From the NCBI RefSeq assembly GCF_051020985.1, contig NC_134999.1, forward strand, positions 31,219,160 through 31,283,159: a stretch of DNA of 64,000 nt, written 5' to 3'. The notes below the pieces were generated by a model, which did not search any database, was not told where the DNA came from, and was given only the letters and a program-made list of their open reading frames with translations. The position numbers were made by a program, and so were the translations under genes. The DNA comes from Nomia melanderi (Eukaryota; Arthropoda; Insecta; Hymenoptera; Halictidae). Below, one piece after another: positions 1 through 12,480 of this stretch (position 1 is its first letter; the number at the start of each line of letters is the position of its first letter).

Positions 1-600
1 GGAGCAGAGGTCACAGATAAAAGGCCGAGATAAGAGTACTTAGGACGCAGGTGAACCGAGTGTAAGCGAGGCTCGATAACCGGGGCCCGCTATCTTATCT
101 GCTTCACTCCACTCCGATACACCGTTGGCCGCGGCGGCGATAGACCAGCCGCGGACAGATTCTCTTCTCTATGCCCGCGTCCCTCTCCCGGCTGTCCCCG
201 GGTACATAACGCCGATCGTAGAAAACCTAACGATCACCGTTCCGTTCGAACAGACGCGGCGAATACGTAGTAACGTGTTTATGGATCGGCGAATGGTAGG
301 CAGGAGACGGGCGAAGCGGGGAGGAGCGGACTGAAACATGGCCCGGATCATCCTCGGGACGTTTACGATCGACGACTGATCGTTCGGGTCGCGTTGACAC
401 TGTCCGGAATGGTACCGGGCGAACACGAGGCGCGCACTCGATGTACTCGATCGCGGGTTTTACGCTCGTCGAGGGAAGTGCTTCGGGCTCGACCGTTTTG
501 CGGAATTGCTCGGGATTTTATGAATATCCGATTGTAACTGCTTCTATGAATGAGACTGTTATGCCTAGGCTGCCCCTTTTTCATCCCCCTTCGAGCTACG
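1..600. other. CpG-rich non-coding stretch, possible promoter or 5' UTR
   Basis: This stretch is rich in CpG, especially from about 110 to 440, in contrast with the AT-rich DNA from about 800 on. Open frames occur on both strands, but none has recognisable protein character and they overlap one another as expected in GC-rich DNA. A promoter or 5' untranslated region of a gene running rightward is possible, because a candidate leader exon with a good start context and a donor site follows at 601. This is inference from composition only. Confidence 0.3.
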
Positions 601-650
601 ATGGCTGGGAACATGAGTTTCAACTGCCGCGCGGTGGTTATGCTTGCCAG
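601..650 (+). CDS. Candidate first coding exon (leader), unassigned
   Basis: An ATG at 601 lies in a favourable start context (A at -3, G at +4) and opens a frame of 16 codons plus two bases ending at CAG|GTAAAT, a good splice donor at 651. The peptide starts MAGNMSF and contains a short hydrophobic run (AVVML). A different frame starting at 547 also stays open through the donor. No partner exon was found: joining to acceptors near 15956 or 16065 does not keep the frame of the 16306 gene. It may be the first exon of a gene whose other exons I cannot recognise, or chance. Confidence 0.2.
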
Positions 651-3600
651 GTAAATGCGGGATATCGAGACTTGTAGGTTTAACCCCTTCGGACCCCGGC
701 GTACGTCCGTGATGTACGTTACGAGGTACATTACTTCTTCTACTCGCGCCGGGGAAAAGTTGGAGAACTCGAATTAACTCGTATGTGGAACGTAGGTAGG
801 CTCTTGCCGGTTTTTTCTTCAGATTTTCTTGTGCGTGTGGGTTGTAAATGTTTGGAAATGTTGGATTGATAATTCTATGTACATTGCTCGTGTTTCTTGG
901 CTTGTGATATGAACGGTTTTTATGAAAGTTTATTTTTTGAAGGATATTTTCGTCAATTATGTATGTACATTCGAAGGATTTTAGTTTTGTGCTTGGTTGT
1001 GGTCTGATACTGTAAAGGAGTTGATAAATGAAATGATTTTCTTGAATATATAAATTAACGCTGAAACAATGAACTTTCAAAAATACTGGTTTGTAATTAT
1101 TTATCTATACCGAATATCTGTATTAAATATTGAATACTTTTTAAATTGTGCGTACCCCACACGATGCTCATATTTATAATTGTAAAAATGCGAGATACGT
1201 GACTCATTTCGGAACAATAGAAACTTAAAAGTATTATTTAAAAAGAAAGAAGGTCAATTTATTTTAGAGTAGTGATCTTTAGTAATTATAATCTCGACTC
1301 TGCTGATTAGGCAAACAGTATTTAACAGCACGAATTTTAATATCTGACGTCTCTATAACTCTAAACCACACCGTCACTTCGAAACGCGAAAGGTTCTGAG
1401 CCGGCACGACACCGAAATAACTTTTCCACCGGAATGTACGCGAACTGTGGCAACTACATATTCACTTCGAGTTCCGCTATCAGCAGGCTGTACTTCCGCC
1501 GCCAGTTGCTTCTATCTATATAACCTTACGGCACACGTTACATAAAATAACAACATACAGATTTTCTGCAAATATGAATCATGTCACGAAACAGAATATT
1601 TAATTAAAAAAAGAACATTTGAATTGAATTGAGTTGTACACTTGAGAAATTAATACAAGAAGAACAAAGATGACTTAAGACATATTTTAAAGATTTTAAA
1701 ACAACCAGTTCTATAAGGAATACAAAAGTATAAAATACAAACTAAATATAAGAGGACAAACCTAATAAAAATACATCTGAGAATTAAAAGTACCCAACTA
1801 ATCCATTCCTAGCACCAATAACATTTTAAACAAACATTATTCAAACAAAGCATAAAAATTCTAAAAGCAAATTTCAATAATCTATTACCAACCAGAATCT
1901 ATACCTCCAATCCAAAAATCGATCGATAAATATCGAACACCACAACCACGGACCACCAATTTTGTAACTCCGAGTACTCTCCGTAACCAAGACCGAAGAT
2001 CGCTCATCGATCGAAGCGACAAGCGATAGCACGCCAGAAGCATCGTTCAGCGATCACCTAAACATCAGCTCGCCGCGTTCCAAGAAAGTTCAACTCCGAC
2101 ATTCCTCGAGCAACGCACAAATAACAATTTCCGCCGGGTGCTTGGCACAGATATGCAACAGCCGAAGGCCGTCCCGCGCACCTTTCACGCTCCAAAACAA
2201 TCGGCCGCCGCGGGAATTCCAGGAAACGCGGGATACCACGTCGAAAGGCGGTGCGCGTGGCGTTACTCACCGAGTCGAAGCCGTTGGATCCTCCTCGGTT
2301 CGATCCTCAGATGGTTTCGTCGTCGGCGAAGCGTCTCATAATCCTAAACCAACGACGATCACACACGTGTAGCTCGATGCAGCGAGAACGAGGATCGCGC
2401 GCGGAGGTCGCGTGCGATCGACTCTGTCGCGTCAGGTCGGGTCGGGTCGGCTCGTCGCGGCCGCGAGCGCGAAATCCTACTGACGGGACGCGAGTCACGC
2501 GCGGCGACGAATCGCGATTACGAAGGTGCGCGGATAACAGCGATGCACGCGAGGGCGCCTGACCGATCATCGGCCCGTCCCGGCTGATACGTAAACAAAA
2601 GGCCGACGCGCGGCTCCGTGCGCTACCTAACCTCGGCCTCGGGCACGGGTTACGCGCGCTCTCCTATGCGAACGAAGCCGTACGAACACTACCGTGTGCC
2701 GGACACGGCGCGGTGTGAGTGCGTACAGCGTTTCTTTCGATCCTCCGGACATACCGCCACGCGGTCCGATTAAACTTAGCGTCCATACTCGATTATCACT
2801 CGCGAAGCCACTGGAGCCCTTGATCCATCCTCTAAACTGTTCACAGTGTTTACAAGGGAGCATCCAAACGTCCCGAGAGATTCAGGCTTGACTCGATAGG
2901 AAGCTCCGGAATAGTCCTAGAAGGCTATCAGATTGACTGTAAACAGAAACCCGAAGTGTTCTTCCGCAGTAAATCAGCGTGTGTCGTCCGAACGGGTCCT
3001 TGGCATTGACGGTAAACAGCGACGAACAGGATCTGTGTCGTTCACCTTTTAGTCGTTGGGCGTGTCGATATGTAAATGATCCCTATCATCAGCCGGATCG
3101 GTACTATCGGTCATAACTAGCGGTACAAGGAACTCGGTGCAAGAACACCGCGACTCGAATATTGCACCTGGCCGCACTTAAGCCTCCGACGAGTGAACGA
3201 CGTTTCCTGTCCGGTTAGGGGAGCAAGGGGGGAGTTGGGCGATCGGGCAGCGATCGCGGTAGAAAATCGTTCGCCGCGATCCCCCGGAGGGATGCGACGG
3301 TGATCGGTCGGCGGGCACACACGGTCAAGCTGGATGCGTGCACCGGGAGCGACGCGGTATCGATTTATGAGCGCTTGTCGCGGCGGTGTAAACAAAGCGA
3401 TTCTGTCGCGCTGACTGCCCGCCTGGTCGGCCAACAGGTCAAACGGCCGCGATGTGCCACGCTCATACGAAACTTGACGAACTCTTCCGAGCACCGAGAA
3501 CCGCGCGGCGGCTAGCGAGCGACGCTCGATTTGATTTCGCGCTCTCTCGGACCACACGGCGAGCAGCGCGGCTCTGTTCGCGGCTAAACCGACACGCGCG

Positions 3601-6600
3601 CGCCACGGCGCTGGCGGACTCCGTACGCGCGATTCGATTAACCCTTTTTGCGGACGAGCTTTTAAGTTTGGCTGGCAAGTAGGAGATCGTGAAAACACCT
3701 AGGCAGTTGGAACTATTTTTGTTGATATAGTTAAAGTTAGGAAGTCAAGATTCTTCACAACGATTGCTCTCCTGTCTTTCGGTTCGTTCGATATGTAACC
3801 GAGAAAATTATTGTTTAGATTTATATAAGTAATGGTGTCAGCGAAATTTGAGCGGCCTGGAAGTCATAGTGTTAAACTTGTGGAAACTTGTCTATGAAAT
3901 TGATGAGTTGTGTGTTGAAGTCTTAAACCTAAATAAAAGGAGAATTACACATGAGTATCTTAGTATTTGAACCATTAAATTATTCATTTGCAGCTTTCGA
4001 ATCTAGATATCAAGACTCGAAGTCTGAACAGTCTGATTTGATCATGTTTGAACCAAACTATTAGCCTATAGAAATATCAATAAATACACTCTTCTATCTC
4101 CAGAAGAATAATAATAAAGAAAAGACATATTTGTAACAGAGAGTTAACGTTAATTTACGAGATCATTTGATTGTTTTTGATCCAATAATCCTCGTATTCA
4201 ATCGAAACTATAAACAGCCTATAGATGACCCCTTTTACCCTTGTGCCGTACGCTTGACATCATTAACTACTGTTGTGTAATCAGTTGATGAATAAACTGA
4301 GGAATGCCAGTCTTAAGGTTAAGTTTTCATTTATTTTCGTCTCCCTTCCGACTTTCTGATTTGCTCATCAATGGAATTACAAGTAAATGATGAAATCTAT
4401 TCAGCTTGATATTAAGTTACCTCGCAACTAGTTTACGAACGTTTAAGCCAAATCCAAGTGTGCAAATAAGTAATATGTACAAATATTTTAGGAGAATAGA
4501 GACACAAGGTCCTGTTATCCTTTTGTGGGACATTGTTCCTTCTTTTGTCTCCTTGTTACTTTGAAACAATCGCCGCAAAGTGGATTATTTGAACCAGAAA
4601 ACTTTTGTTATGTGAGGCAGCTAAATATGCGAGGAACAATGTCCTACAAATTTTTTTATCCTTGGAGCACTCAAAAAGTGCTGAGCTATCCGGAAACTTA
4701 GATATTATTCGACTACGCGTTTTACTCTTAAAATGTCTCGCAACACTTTTCTTTAGAAAAGTTGTACGAATTTTTCTTCAGTATCAAAGTTTTCAGGTAA
4801 GTATGCACTGTACCTTTAATAGTTCATTACCTTTGGCCATAAATCTTTACGTAAATATCGACATTTTAACGTAACTAATACAAAATCATATTTTCTTGTA
4901 AACAGTCGATATAACCTTTAATTTTGACCGTTCAGATAGGGCAAATACACTACTATCCGCCATTGCAACATTCTCGAACACTCATCTGTATTAGCCTTAT
5001 TGTACACTAAATTCTATTGTTCTTAATATACTAAATTTTCATTTATATGAATCCCAAAAGATATACCTTCAGGAAGAGAGAGTTAAGGTACATGTCTACG
5101 TAATTGTATCCATCGAGATCGACTTAAACTGCTGTCAGATAATATCTATAAAATTCGAGAGTTCGAAGCGATTATTCTGCGCAGAGGCGCGTGGTTCGCC
5201 GGCTTTTAATTATAGAAGCCGGAGTGATACGAGCCGGCGGAGATTAGGCTCGACGCTCGCGGAAGCGGAACTGCCCGGACACGACCGAACACCGTCGGGG
5301 TATTATTTTGGCGCGGTCTGGATTATTTGAACTGTCAAAATAGCGGTGATTCATGGACCCGGCGACCTTTGTCGACGACCGTAATAGAGCGCGTCTCTGC
5401 CCGGGAACGGATAACGAGACGCGGATGATTTATTCGATCTGGTTGCATCAATTAAGGGACGCCGTTAAATTCGATGCACGGGGGAAAAGAAGAAATTTTG
5501 GATGTAATCCAGTTTTTTGTACGATTGACTGAAAACAATCGCGTAAATGGGAATGTTTGGGTGTTCATTGTTCGTCTGCGCTGCAAGAGCATTAGATTCA
5601 AGAGGATATTGTTAAACCGTTTGTTCTTAATTGTTTTCACAGTAGGAGTTATGTATTTACTGTATGAGAAAATAGATTAGAAGAATTAAATATTTATAAG
5701 TGGAGTATAATATTTTAGTTTCATCGATATCATATGAATATTTATCGCGTTCTTTTATCTATTTCAGTGCTCCTGTTGGAAAATAATATTTTTAGGAAGA
5801 TAAAATTGAATTTTTTAATATTGATCTTGATGATATAAATAAAAGAAAATTTGTAACCTCTTTTATTTTTCTAGGATTAATTGATATAAGAACTCGTCTT
5901 GTAGAATGTGGTTTTAATTACTGTAATGAAATAGTGTACTAGGTTTTATAAGTTTAAATCTGCAGATTCCAGGATCTGTATTATGTATTCATCGATTTAA
6001 GTCATCTCGCGTCTATTGTCGTCCAAAATGGTTGACCGGATAGTAGTAGTGGTGGCATAGCTATGGGCAGCCATGCGGAATGGCGGCAAGAACAACTTCC
6101 ACGTTTTCGCGTTTCGAATGAAGGTAGCAATAGATCGAATCGTAAAGCGTGGCTATTGTATGCGTTGCAGTGTTCCATTCCCTATCGGGTCCTTTTGCAA
6201 TCTCAGTGGTCGGTTGCATCGAAAGGACGCGAATAATTTCAATCGAGAGTCTATGGTGAGATGTTAACTCGAAACATAGTGATCAACAAACGTCAGAACT
6301 CTTTACAGTATCGTTGGGTCAATCCTGACAGTTTCAAATTAGTTTAAACAAACAACAAACCAGTTCATTCCTTTCAATGAAATTTCATTATTCTATTTAC
6401 TTAAATAAGCAGGAACGTACTGATCTCTTAAAAAGATTTAAATAGTGTTTAAAAAGAATCTAAATTTTAAATTTATTAACTAGCAAACGATGAAATCTGA
6501 ACAGCCGAAAAAAATAAACAACAAAGAAAAATGTTTACTCTCAGTTACAATGCAATTAATTACTTTCAAGAGCCAAGACAGCAGTAACTCGATCAGAAAC

Positions 6601-8400
6601 CCAACACTCGTCCAACAATTTCCGCCGCAAAAAGAAAGGCAAACCATTCGCGAGGATCCCTTAACGAGTCGAAATAAATCAGGAAATGGTAACATCCCAT
6701 TCCGAAGCAAGAAAAATCCGAAGATTTATTTCTAGCGGTTTAAATTAGCTATCTAGCAGGAGCTCGCGAAGCTAAATAATCTTGTTTGAAAGCGTCGTCG
6801 ACTCGGCTAGAGACAAGTACGCGTACAGTGTCCTGCTGTGAACACTGCCAAGTAGTGAATTCGAAAATCAAGTACTTTAGTACTCATTGGCTTCGCTGTC
6901 GGGAACATGCGAGGCGTTGTCCGGGTGATGGCCGATCGGAGAAAAGGCTGTCGTTCGCGCCTAGTAAAATGGACACGATCGGCACGCAACGAGTGCCAGG
7001 CCTCCTTTAAACTGCTTGAATATCGTTATCGACTCCTAACGGTCCCTTCCGCAGCTGCTTTCGAGCCTCACCGTCGAGAGAATCGGACGCACACGTGTAC
7101 GGGAGAACAAATAGAACGTACGTATTCGTTCTTTGCATATATGGACGCTGCTCGTGGAAACCATAGGCAACACACGAACGATAAGATCTCTATAAAGAAA
7201 GCGTTTGAACGGTTACGTAATGGTGTGCGATGAAGCGGTTGGCAATAATCAATACTGGTGCCGAAGCTTTACAGGAGGGAACTTTTACTACGACCTCGAG
7301 GAGGAAACGTTTGAATTGTAATTGAAAAACTTGATCCTATTTTTATATTTACGAGAACGATATTTTTGAAAGGTTAAAATAATTTATACCGATGCTATTG
7401 ATTGGAATACTGTACTGTGAGTCAACTTGACATTTTTACCAAATCGCTTGCGATACGTCAATGATCTAAAACGAATTGAAGATGAAGTAAACTTGTGTTA
7501 AGAAAGGTATCTTGAAGTATATAATGGCAATTGCTTAGGAACAGAAAGATCGTAAGGAAAATAATTCTATGCAGAGTAAATCTTTTTAAGTATTATGTAC
7601 GAAACTTTGCTTTCACATAGGTACTTTCGTTTTGATGTTCTAACGTTATATAGGTTGAATTAGAAATTATTTTATTATTGCTTGCAACATATTCTGAAGA
7701 CTTTGATTGAAATTCTCATTGAAGCGTGACTTATTAATAAATATGATGGTACGTAAGTTGACGTCGAAGATCCACAGGTGTCTTCAGGAAGCTTCATTGA
7801 ACCTTTCAAACCTGCGTCGCCAAACGAGTTTGAGGCTGGGCCGGTTGAGATGCATAAATAAATATTAACCGGAATGACCAACGGAGATGCGTAGATATAA
7901 CGATGCACCTCAAATGTCAATGCTCCTCTGCTTGCCCCGGTTACATTTATTAGGGTCATTAACATCCGATAGACGTGAAAGATTATCGAGCTCTTCGTAT
8001 GGCCTGCCATTCGATTAATGGATGCCTCTTTGACAGGAGTTCGTATCTTCATCAATCCCTATTTGCTGCACCATTCAAAAGTTTAAGACCGAATCGACCG
8101 GCGAGATTCACCTGCATCATTTGCAGCCTTTAAAGCTCAAATTACTCTTGATACGAGAACCAGAAAAATTCCAATCATCTAATATCAGAAAATATCTGGC
8201 ACTACCTTAGCACTGGAACTACAAGATCTACCAGAACCAAGAAAGATGTCTAATTCAAATTTCCTTATTCCACAGTTACTAAAATCATAGAGAAACTATT
8301 GAGGACAATACTACATTAACTAACGCTTTAATACCCGCACAGATAATTCAAAATCGACTACATATCGACGCTTCAAAAGAGAATCCCCAAAACTTCTCAG
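651..8400. other. Gene-poor stretch
   Basis: Mostly AT-rich DNA, with GC-richer islands near 2000-2900, 3100-3660, 5160-5430 and 6900-7130. I see no exon with protein-family character. The open frames in the islands (for example 3117-3698 on the minus strand) are arginine- and serine-rich compositional products that overlap on both strands. One hairpin-forming inverted repeat lies at 4509-4668. The stretch could be a long intron or intergenic DNA. Confidence 0.5.
4509..4668. repeat. Inverted repeat able to form a hairpin
   Basis: The left arm, near 4509-4543, contains TTTTGTGGGACATTGTTCCT. The reverse complement of the right arm (about 4629-4668) reads nearly the same, with AATTTGTAGGACATTGTTCCT and an outer block containing AAGGATAA. 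Roughly 85 bases separate the arms. It could be the remains of a small inverted-repeat transposon or a structured transcript. No target duplication or known family is apparent. Confidence 0.5.
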
Positions 8401-8439
8401 ATAAATCTACACGAAATCATTGTAAAACCTTACGATTAA

Positions 8440-10700
8440 TTAATGGAAATGAAACGCGCGCGAGCGTCATTACCGCGAGGATCCTGAGACGTTCTCGCTC
8501 GACGAATCGCTGTACTCGATTCCCCTGTAACGTCGAATAACACGCACAGCGACCTAATTCGATTAAAAAGACGAAAAAATGGGGCTGGAGGGGGGGAAGG
8601 ACAAGAAGGGAAACGCTTCGTACAGAAACCGTATTCAGTTTCGTTCGTTCGGCCGCGGTTTAATCAATGGCGAAAAAAGGCAGACAGCTAAATTATCGAG
8701 CGAATGCGTGCACGGAATCCAGTGGAATTGGAAACGTCCAGTATTCCCGGATGGTAAACGACACGGTCGTAAGAGTTGCCCGGCCGTTCCCCGTCGTTGT
8801 TTGTAGCCTCCTAATTAAGTTCCGCTCGGTCGAAGCGTTATTAGTGCACCGCGCAATGCATCGCCCCTAAGAGGGTCGTCCACGGTGCGCGCGGCCGGTA
8901 GAAGGCGGTCGCCATTAAAGTCGACGCGTTGCGCCGTGGAAAATATCGCGCGACGTCGCATAAATATCGCGAACGTAAGAGCCAATAATAAAATCGTAAA
9001 AGTGGCTCAAAGTTCAAAAGGGAATGCCGGGCCTGCTCGCCTGCTCGCTCGCTCTCTCGCCCGCTCGCTCGCGTCCGGTTGAGAACGGTCGCGCTATTTA
9101 AGCCCGGTTCACTTGCCCGTTCCGCTAATGGCGGAGCGGCGGCAGCTTTTGCGCGGGGAGCGACTCGTTAAGCGGTACCACACGCTTTCCGTCGCGTCCC
9201 CGGCCGTGTGTATACCTGGCTCGCGCGTAAGAATGTTCAAGAATATTCGTGTGTATTTATATACACGGTGGGTATCTATTTTATTTGACCATTTCCCGTG
9301 AAACCGATACCGTGTCCTCTCCACCTCGCGGCGAGCCTCTCTCCCCCTCTTCTTCTGAACCGCTCACGCCGCGTGCGCGCGATGAAACTTTCTTCGAAAG
9401 ACTCTCCGGTGAACGATGTTTAAGGAATGGAAATTACAGGCGAGGATGGATCACTGGCGCACGTTAATTTATAGGGATTTCGCTGCGTTCGCGGCCGGCT
9501 CACCCTGTAGAAGGTGCGTGGCTCCCGGTGAGAGGGAACACGCGCAGGAGGGTGAACGGCACGAACACATCGGAACGATCGAGAACGACGCGTGTATACA
9601 CGCGATCCCCACGGCCGCTCCAATTCGCCGTTAATTGGGCGACATTTTCGCCGTGCGGCTTTTTACGCTCCTGGACTATCTCAACGAGCTTATATCCTCA
9701 GGAGCGGGCATAAATTACGGCGATTACCGCGGCCGCTGAGGTACTCCTACCGAGGAGTCGATTCGGCTCGCTAATTATCGGCCCCGTATAAATTTCCATC
9801 GTTTTCTACCCGACCGTGGTCTCTCGACGCTTCCAACGGATGCCGCCGATAGAGAAATAAATGCCCGCCTTATGGCACCGCCGTTAATACGCCCCTGGTG
9901 AGCAGCTTCACGCTTGCGCTCGGCTCTCTACGCGACCCCGGGCTTCTCTGGCGCTTAAAACAGACCTTTCCTGTCCCGCTGGACATTAATATCAATCGGG
10001 ATTATGAAGATTTTTTTCCTTTCGCTTTTGAACGGCGGAACGGCCGTCCCATAAAATGGGAACGGTCCGCGTAACAAGGATGCTGGGAAGCGTCGGCATA
10101 ATTACGCCCGGCCACTGTTCTGCATAATTTCATTTGGATAACGAACGAATGTTAATCTTTAACGACGAGTAGGTTTTGCCCTGGCGATATATGTAATCAG
10201 AAAATTTCTTCGTTATTTAGACTGCGCGCCGGCCAATTAACAAAGTCTCGCGCGGCTGTTTCTGGAAGCTTTTAAATCCCGCCGCAGCTGATACTCTTTC
10301 GCCCGATACGTCCGCCTCGCTGCTAATCGACGCGGATCATTTTTTTCGGCCGTCCGCGATTCATTAATCCGCGCTGCCATTTTCGCTTCCGAACAAGGCA
10401 ATGCGAGAGCGTTAAGAGATTCAGTGCTGGGCGAGTTATCCCCGTATCACATCGAATTTTCCGCTCAAATCGTCTCGATAATTTGTCACGAGAATTATAT
10501 GTTTCTCCTTTCCAGCGTAGATTATGTTTCACGCTTTCTCGTTGCCAACGCTAATGCTCGCTGCCTCGCAAACGTTAGAAGTCATATTTCATGAACGAAC
10601 AATAAAATGCGTGACGTGAACCGTTGGTGGTCCGTGCAGCGTGAAAGCGCGATCTCGTAAATTTAGCGGAACATGTCAATAAATAGCGTACGGTTAATCT
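8440..10700. promoter_or_regulatory. GC-rich block with clustered TAAT-type sites, putative enhancer DNA
   Basis: This block is GC-rich and CpG-rich but contains repeated AT-rich homeodomain cores inside it, for example CTAATTAAG near 8811, CGTTAATTGGGC near 9631, ATAAATTACGG near 9709 and GCTAATTATCGG near 9770. Open frames are short and occur on both strands without family character, so coding is unlikely. GC-rich DNA with embedded TAAT cores and unbroken moderate complexity is what I would expect of conserved regulatory sequence in insects. The target gene is unknown and conservation was not tested. Confidence 0.35.
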
Positions 10701-10719
10701 AAAAAATCAATCTCATGAG

Positions 10720-12480
10720 AATTTCCTATTCATTACCCAGTAGTTTAGAACGCAAATATCTATAAAATCTCATTTGAAAAATCAAAATCCGGGACCAAGG
10801 GACTGCGAGATTACTTGGCATTTTTAAAACGTTCGAACAGCCAACGCGACACCCGCGAAAAAGGGTGTTCCCGTCGCGTGACGGGAGCAAGCGATGGCGC
10901 GCGCGCGTTCGCGCGCGAACGAGGGGAACAGGAAGAGGAACGGACAGCGACAGGACAGATTCGTTCTTCGCAAAAACGACGTTACAAAGCATAAAACGAT
11001 TTCTCGCCAATCGTCGTGCCGGGCATAGCTGACGCGCGCGCGCACGCCGGCATTAGAAATTCCAGCCGCGGTGCGTATCCGCCGGGTTTCACTGAAAGCC
11101 TGATAGATTTTCTGTCGATCTCTGTTAGGCGTACTGTCAAGCGTGCGCGCGCGGCGGCGGCGCGACGCAAAAACCGCCTGGACACGGACGCCGGAGAGAG
11201 AATCGAGGCAGAAAGCTACGGGGATCCGCGCGTAACCGGCGGTCGTTCTTTCTTTTCCCTTCCTACTCCGTCTTTTTTTTGTCTTTCTTCGTCCGCCGGT
11301 GACGGTGCCTCGCGGCATATATATCTTGGCCGGCACATAAATTTATCGCGAGGCTGATCAGCGCTAATAAGACCGCAGCAGGCACGCGCTAGTGGCCGGC
11401 CATCGGTGTGCCGAGCGCCGTTCAACCAGTTTCCCCGATATAAACAGCATTTTTCATCGCTCTTAAAGCGATTCCTCTCGTTCCGGAGTGAGGTTTCATG
11501 CCGGACGGACGATCCTCTTCGCCACGCCGGGACACGATCAGCGCGCGACGGACCGGGAACTCGGTAGCCCTTTCGGATCAGCCGACAACAAACTCGCCGT
11601 TCGTGTCGTTCATTCAAATTGCTCGCTCGGGCCCGATCGAACGGCCGAGAACCACCGGAGCGCGAGCCGTCTCCGCGTGTACGTGTTCGCGGCACGGGTA
11701 CGTGCGAACGTTGAGCATTCCTTGTAACACCATCCTTCAACCCGTGCTGTTCGTCTTGATGCCCTTCCGCGGCCGGTAAGCCCGGAGGAGGCGAGAACAG
11801 AGCCGCAATTTGCGTAATTGCGATGCTTACCTCGTCCCTTGTCCCCTACCCGTCCACCTTCTCCCTCTGCCGAACACCGGACCAAGACGCGACCGTCTTA
11901 CCGGTCGTCCCGTCCGTCCCATCCGCGTCTATATATTTTATAAACGCTTTCGATGGAAATTTCGGTGCCACAGCTTCAAGGCTCTGCCCGGAGTTACCGG
12001 TATCCTCGGCAGCAAGGCGGCTCGTGCTAAGCCAATTAGCCGCGTTCGCGCCTGCGATGCGTCCGATGGCTAATGCCCGGGCTCTCGGCCAGTGATTTCC
12101 GATCTCCCTCGATTGTAAATCCCCTAGACCGGACCCTGGACTCCGGCGATACCAGCGCGCGCGCTTTTTCTCCCCGTCGTTCACCCGTGCATCTCGCTAT
12201 CTGCATAATGGCACTCCGATTTACAAGTCGATTTCGCTTTCTATGCTCCCTCCCCGGCTGGACGGACGGGCCACGGCTGTGCGCCGCGCCGCGCCGCTTG
12301 CGTAAATCACTTGTTCCGCGGGAACGGTCTTGCGCGAGTGTTGATTCTATTCAACGGCCGATTCGAACTATGTTGTACCGCTCCGACTAGCAAATGTAAA
12401 TTACAAGCGTAACGAGCCCGCTGCGGGACTGCCCGACCGATCCACGGCTCGCTGGAAATCGGTAACACGCGGGATTACTT
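10720..12480. other. GC-rich block without a supported gene
   Basis: CpG-rich DNA with many overlapping open frames on both strands (up to 174 codons on the minus strand at 11216-11740). All are arginine-, serine- and proline-rich and none shows a domain. A CG-repeat palindrome-like patch lies at about 10893-10920, and TAAT cores recur near 11360. I regard it as non-coding, possibly regulatory. Confidence 0.4.

Noticed and set aside
7675..8055. 126-codon open frame on the minus strand
   Set aside because: No recognisable domain, no partner exons, and ordinary AT-rich codon use.
11216..11740. 174-codon open frame on the minus strand, and overlapping frames nearby
   Set aside because: Long frames on both strands are expected in GC-rich DNA; these are Arg-rich and show no family signal.
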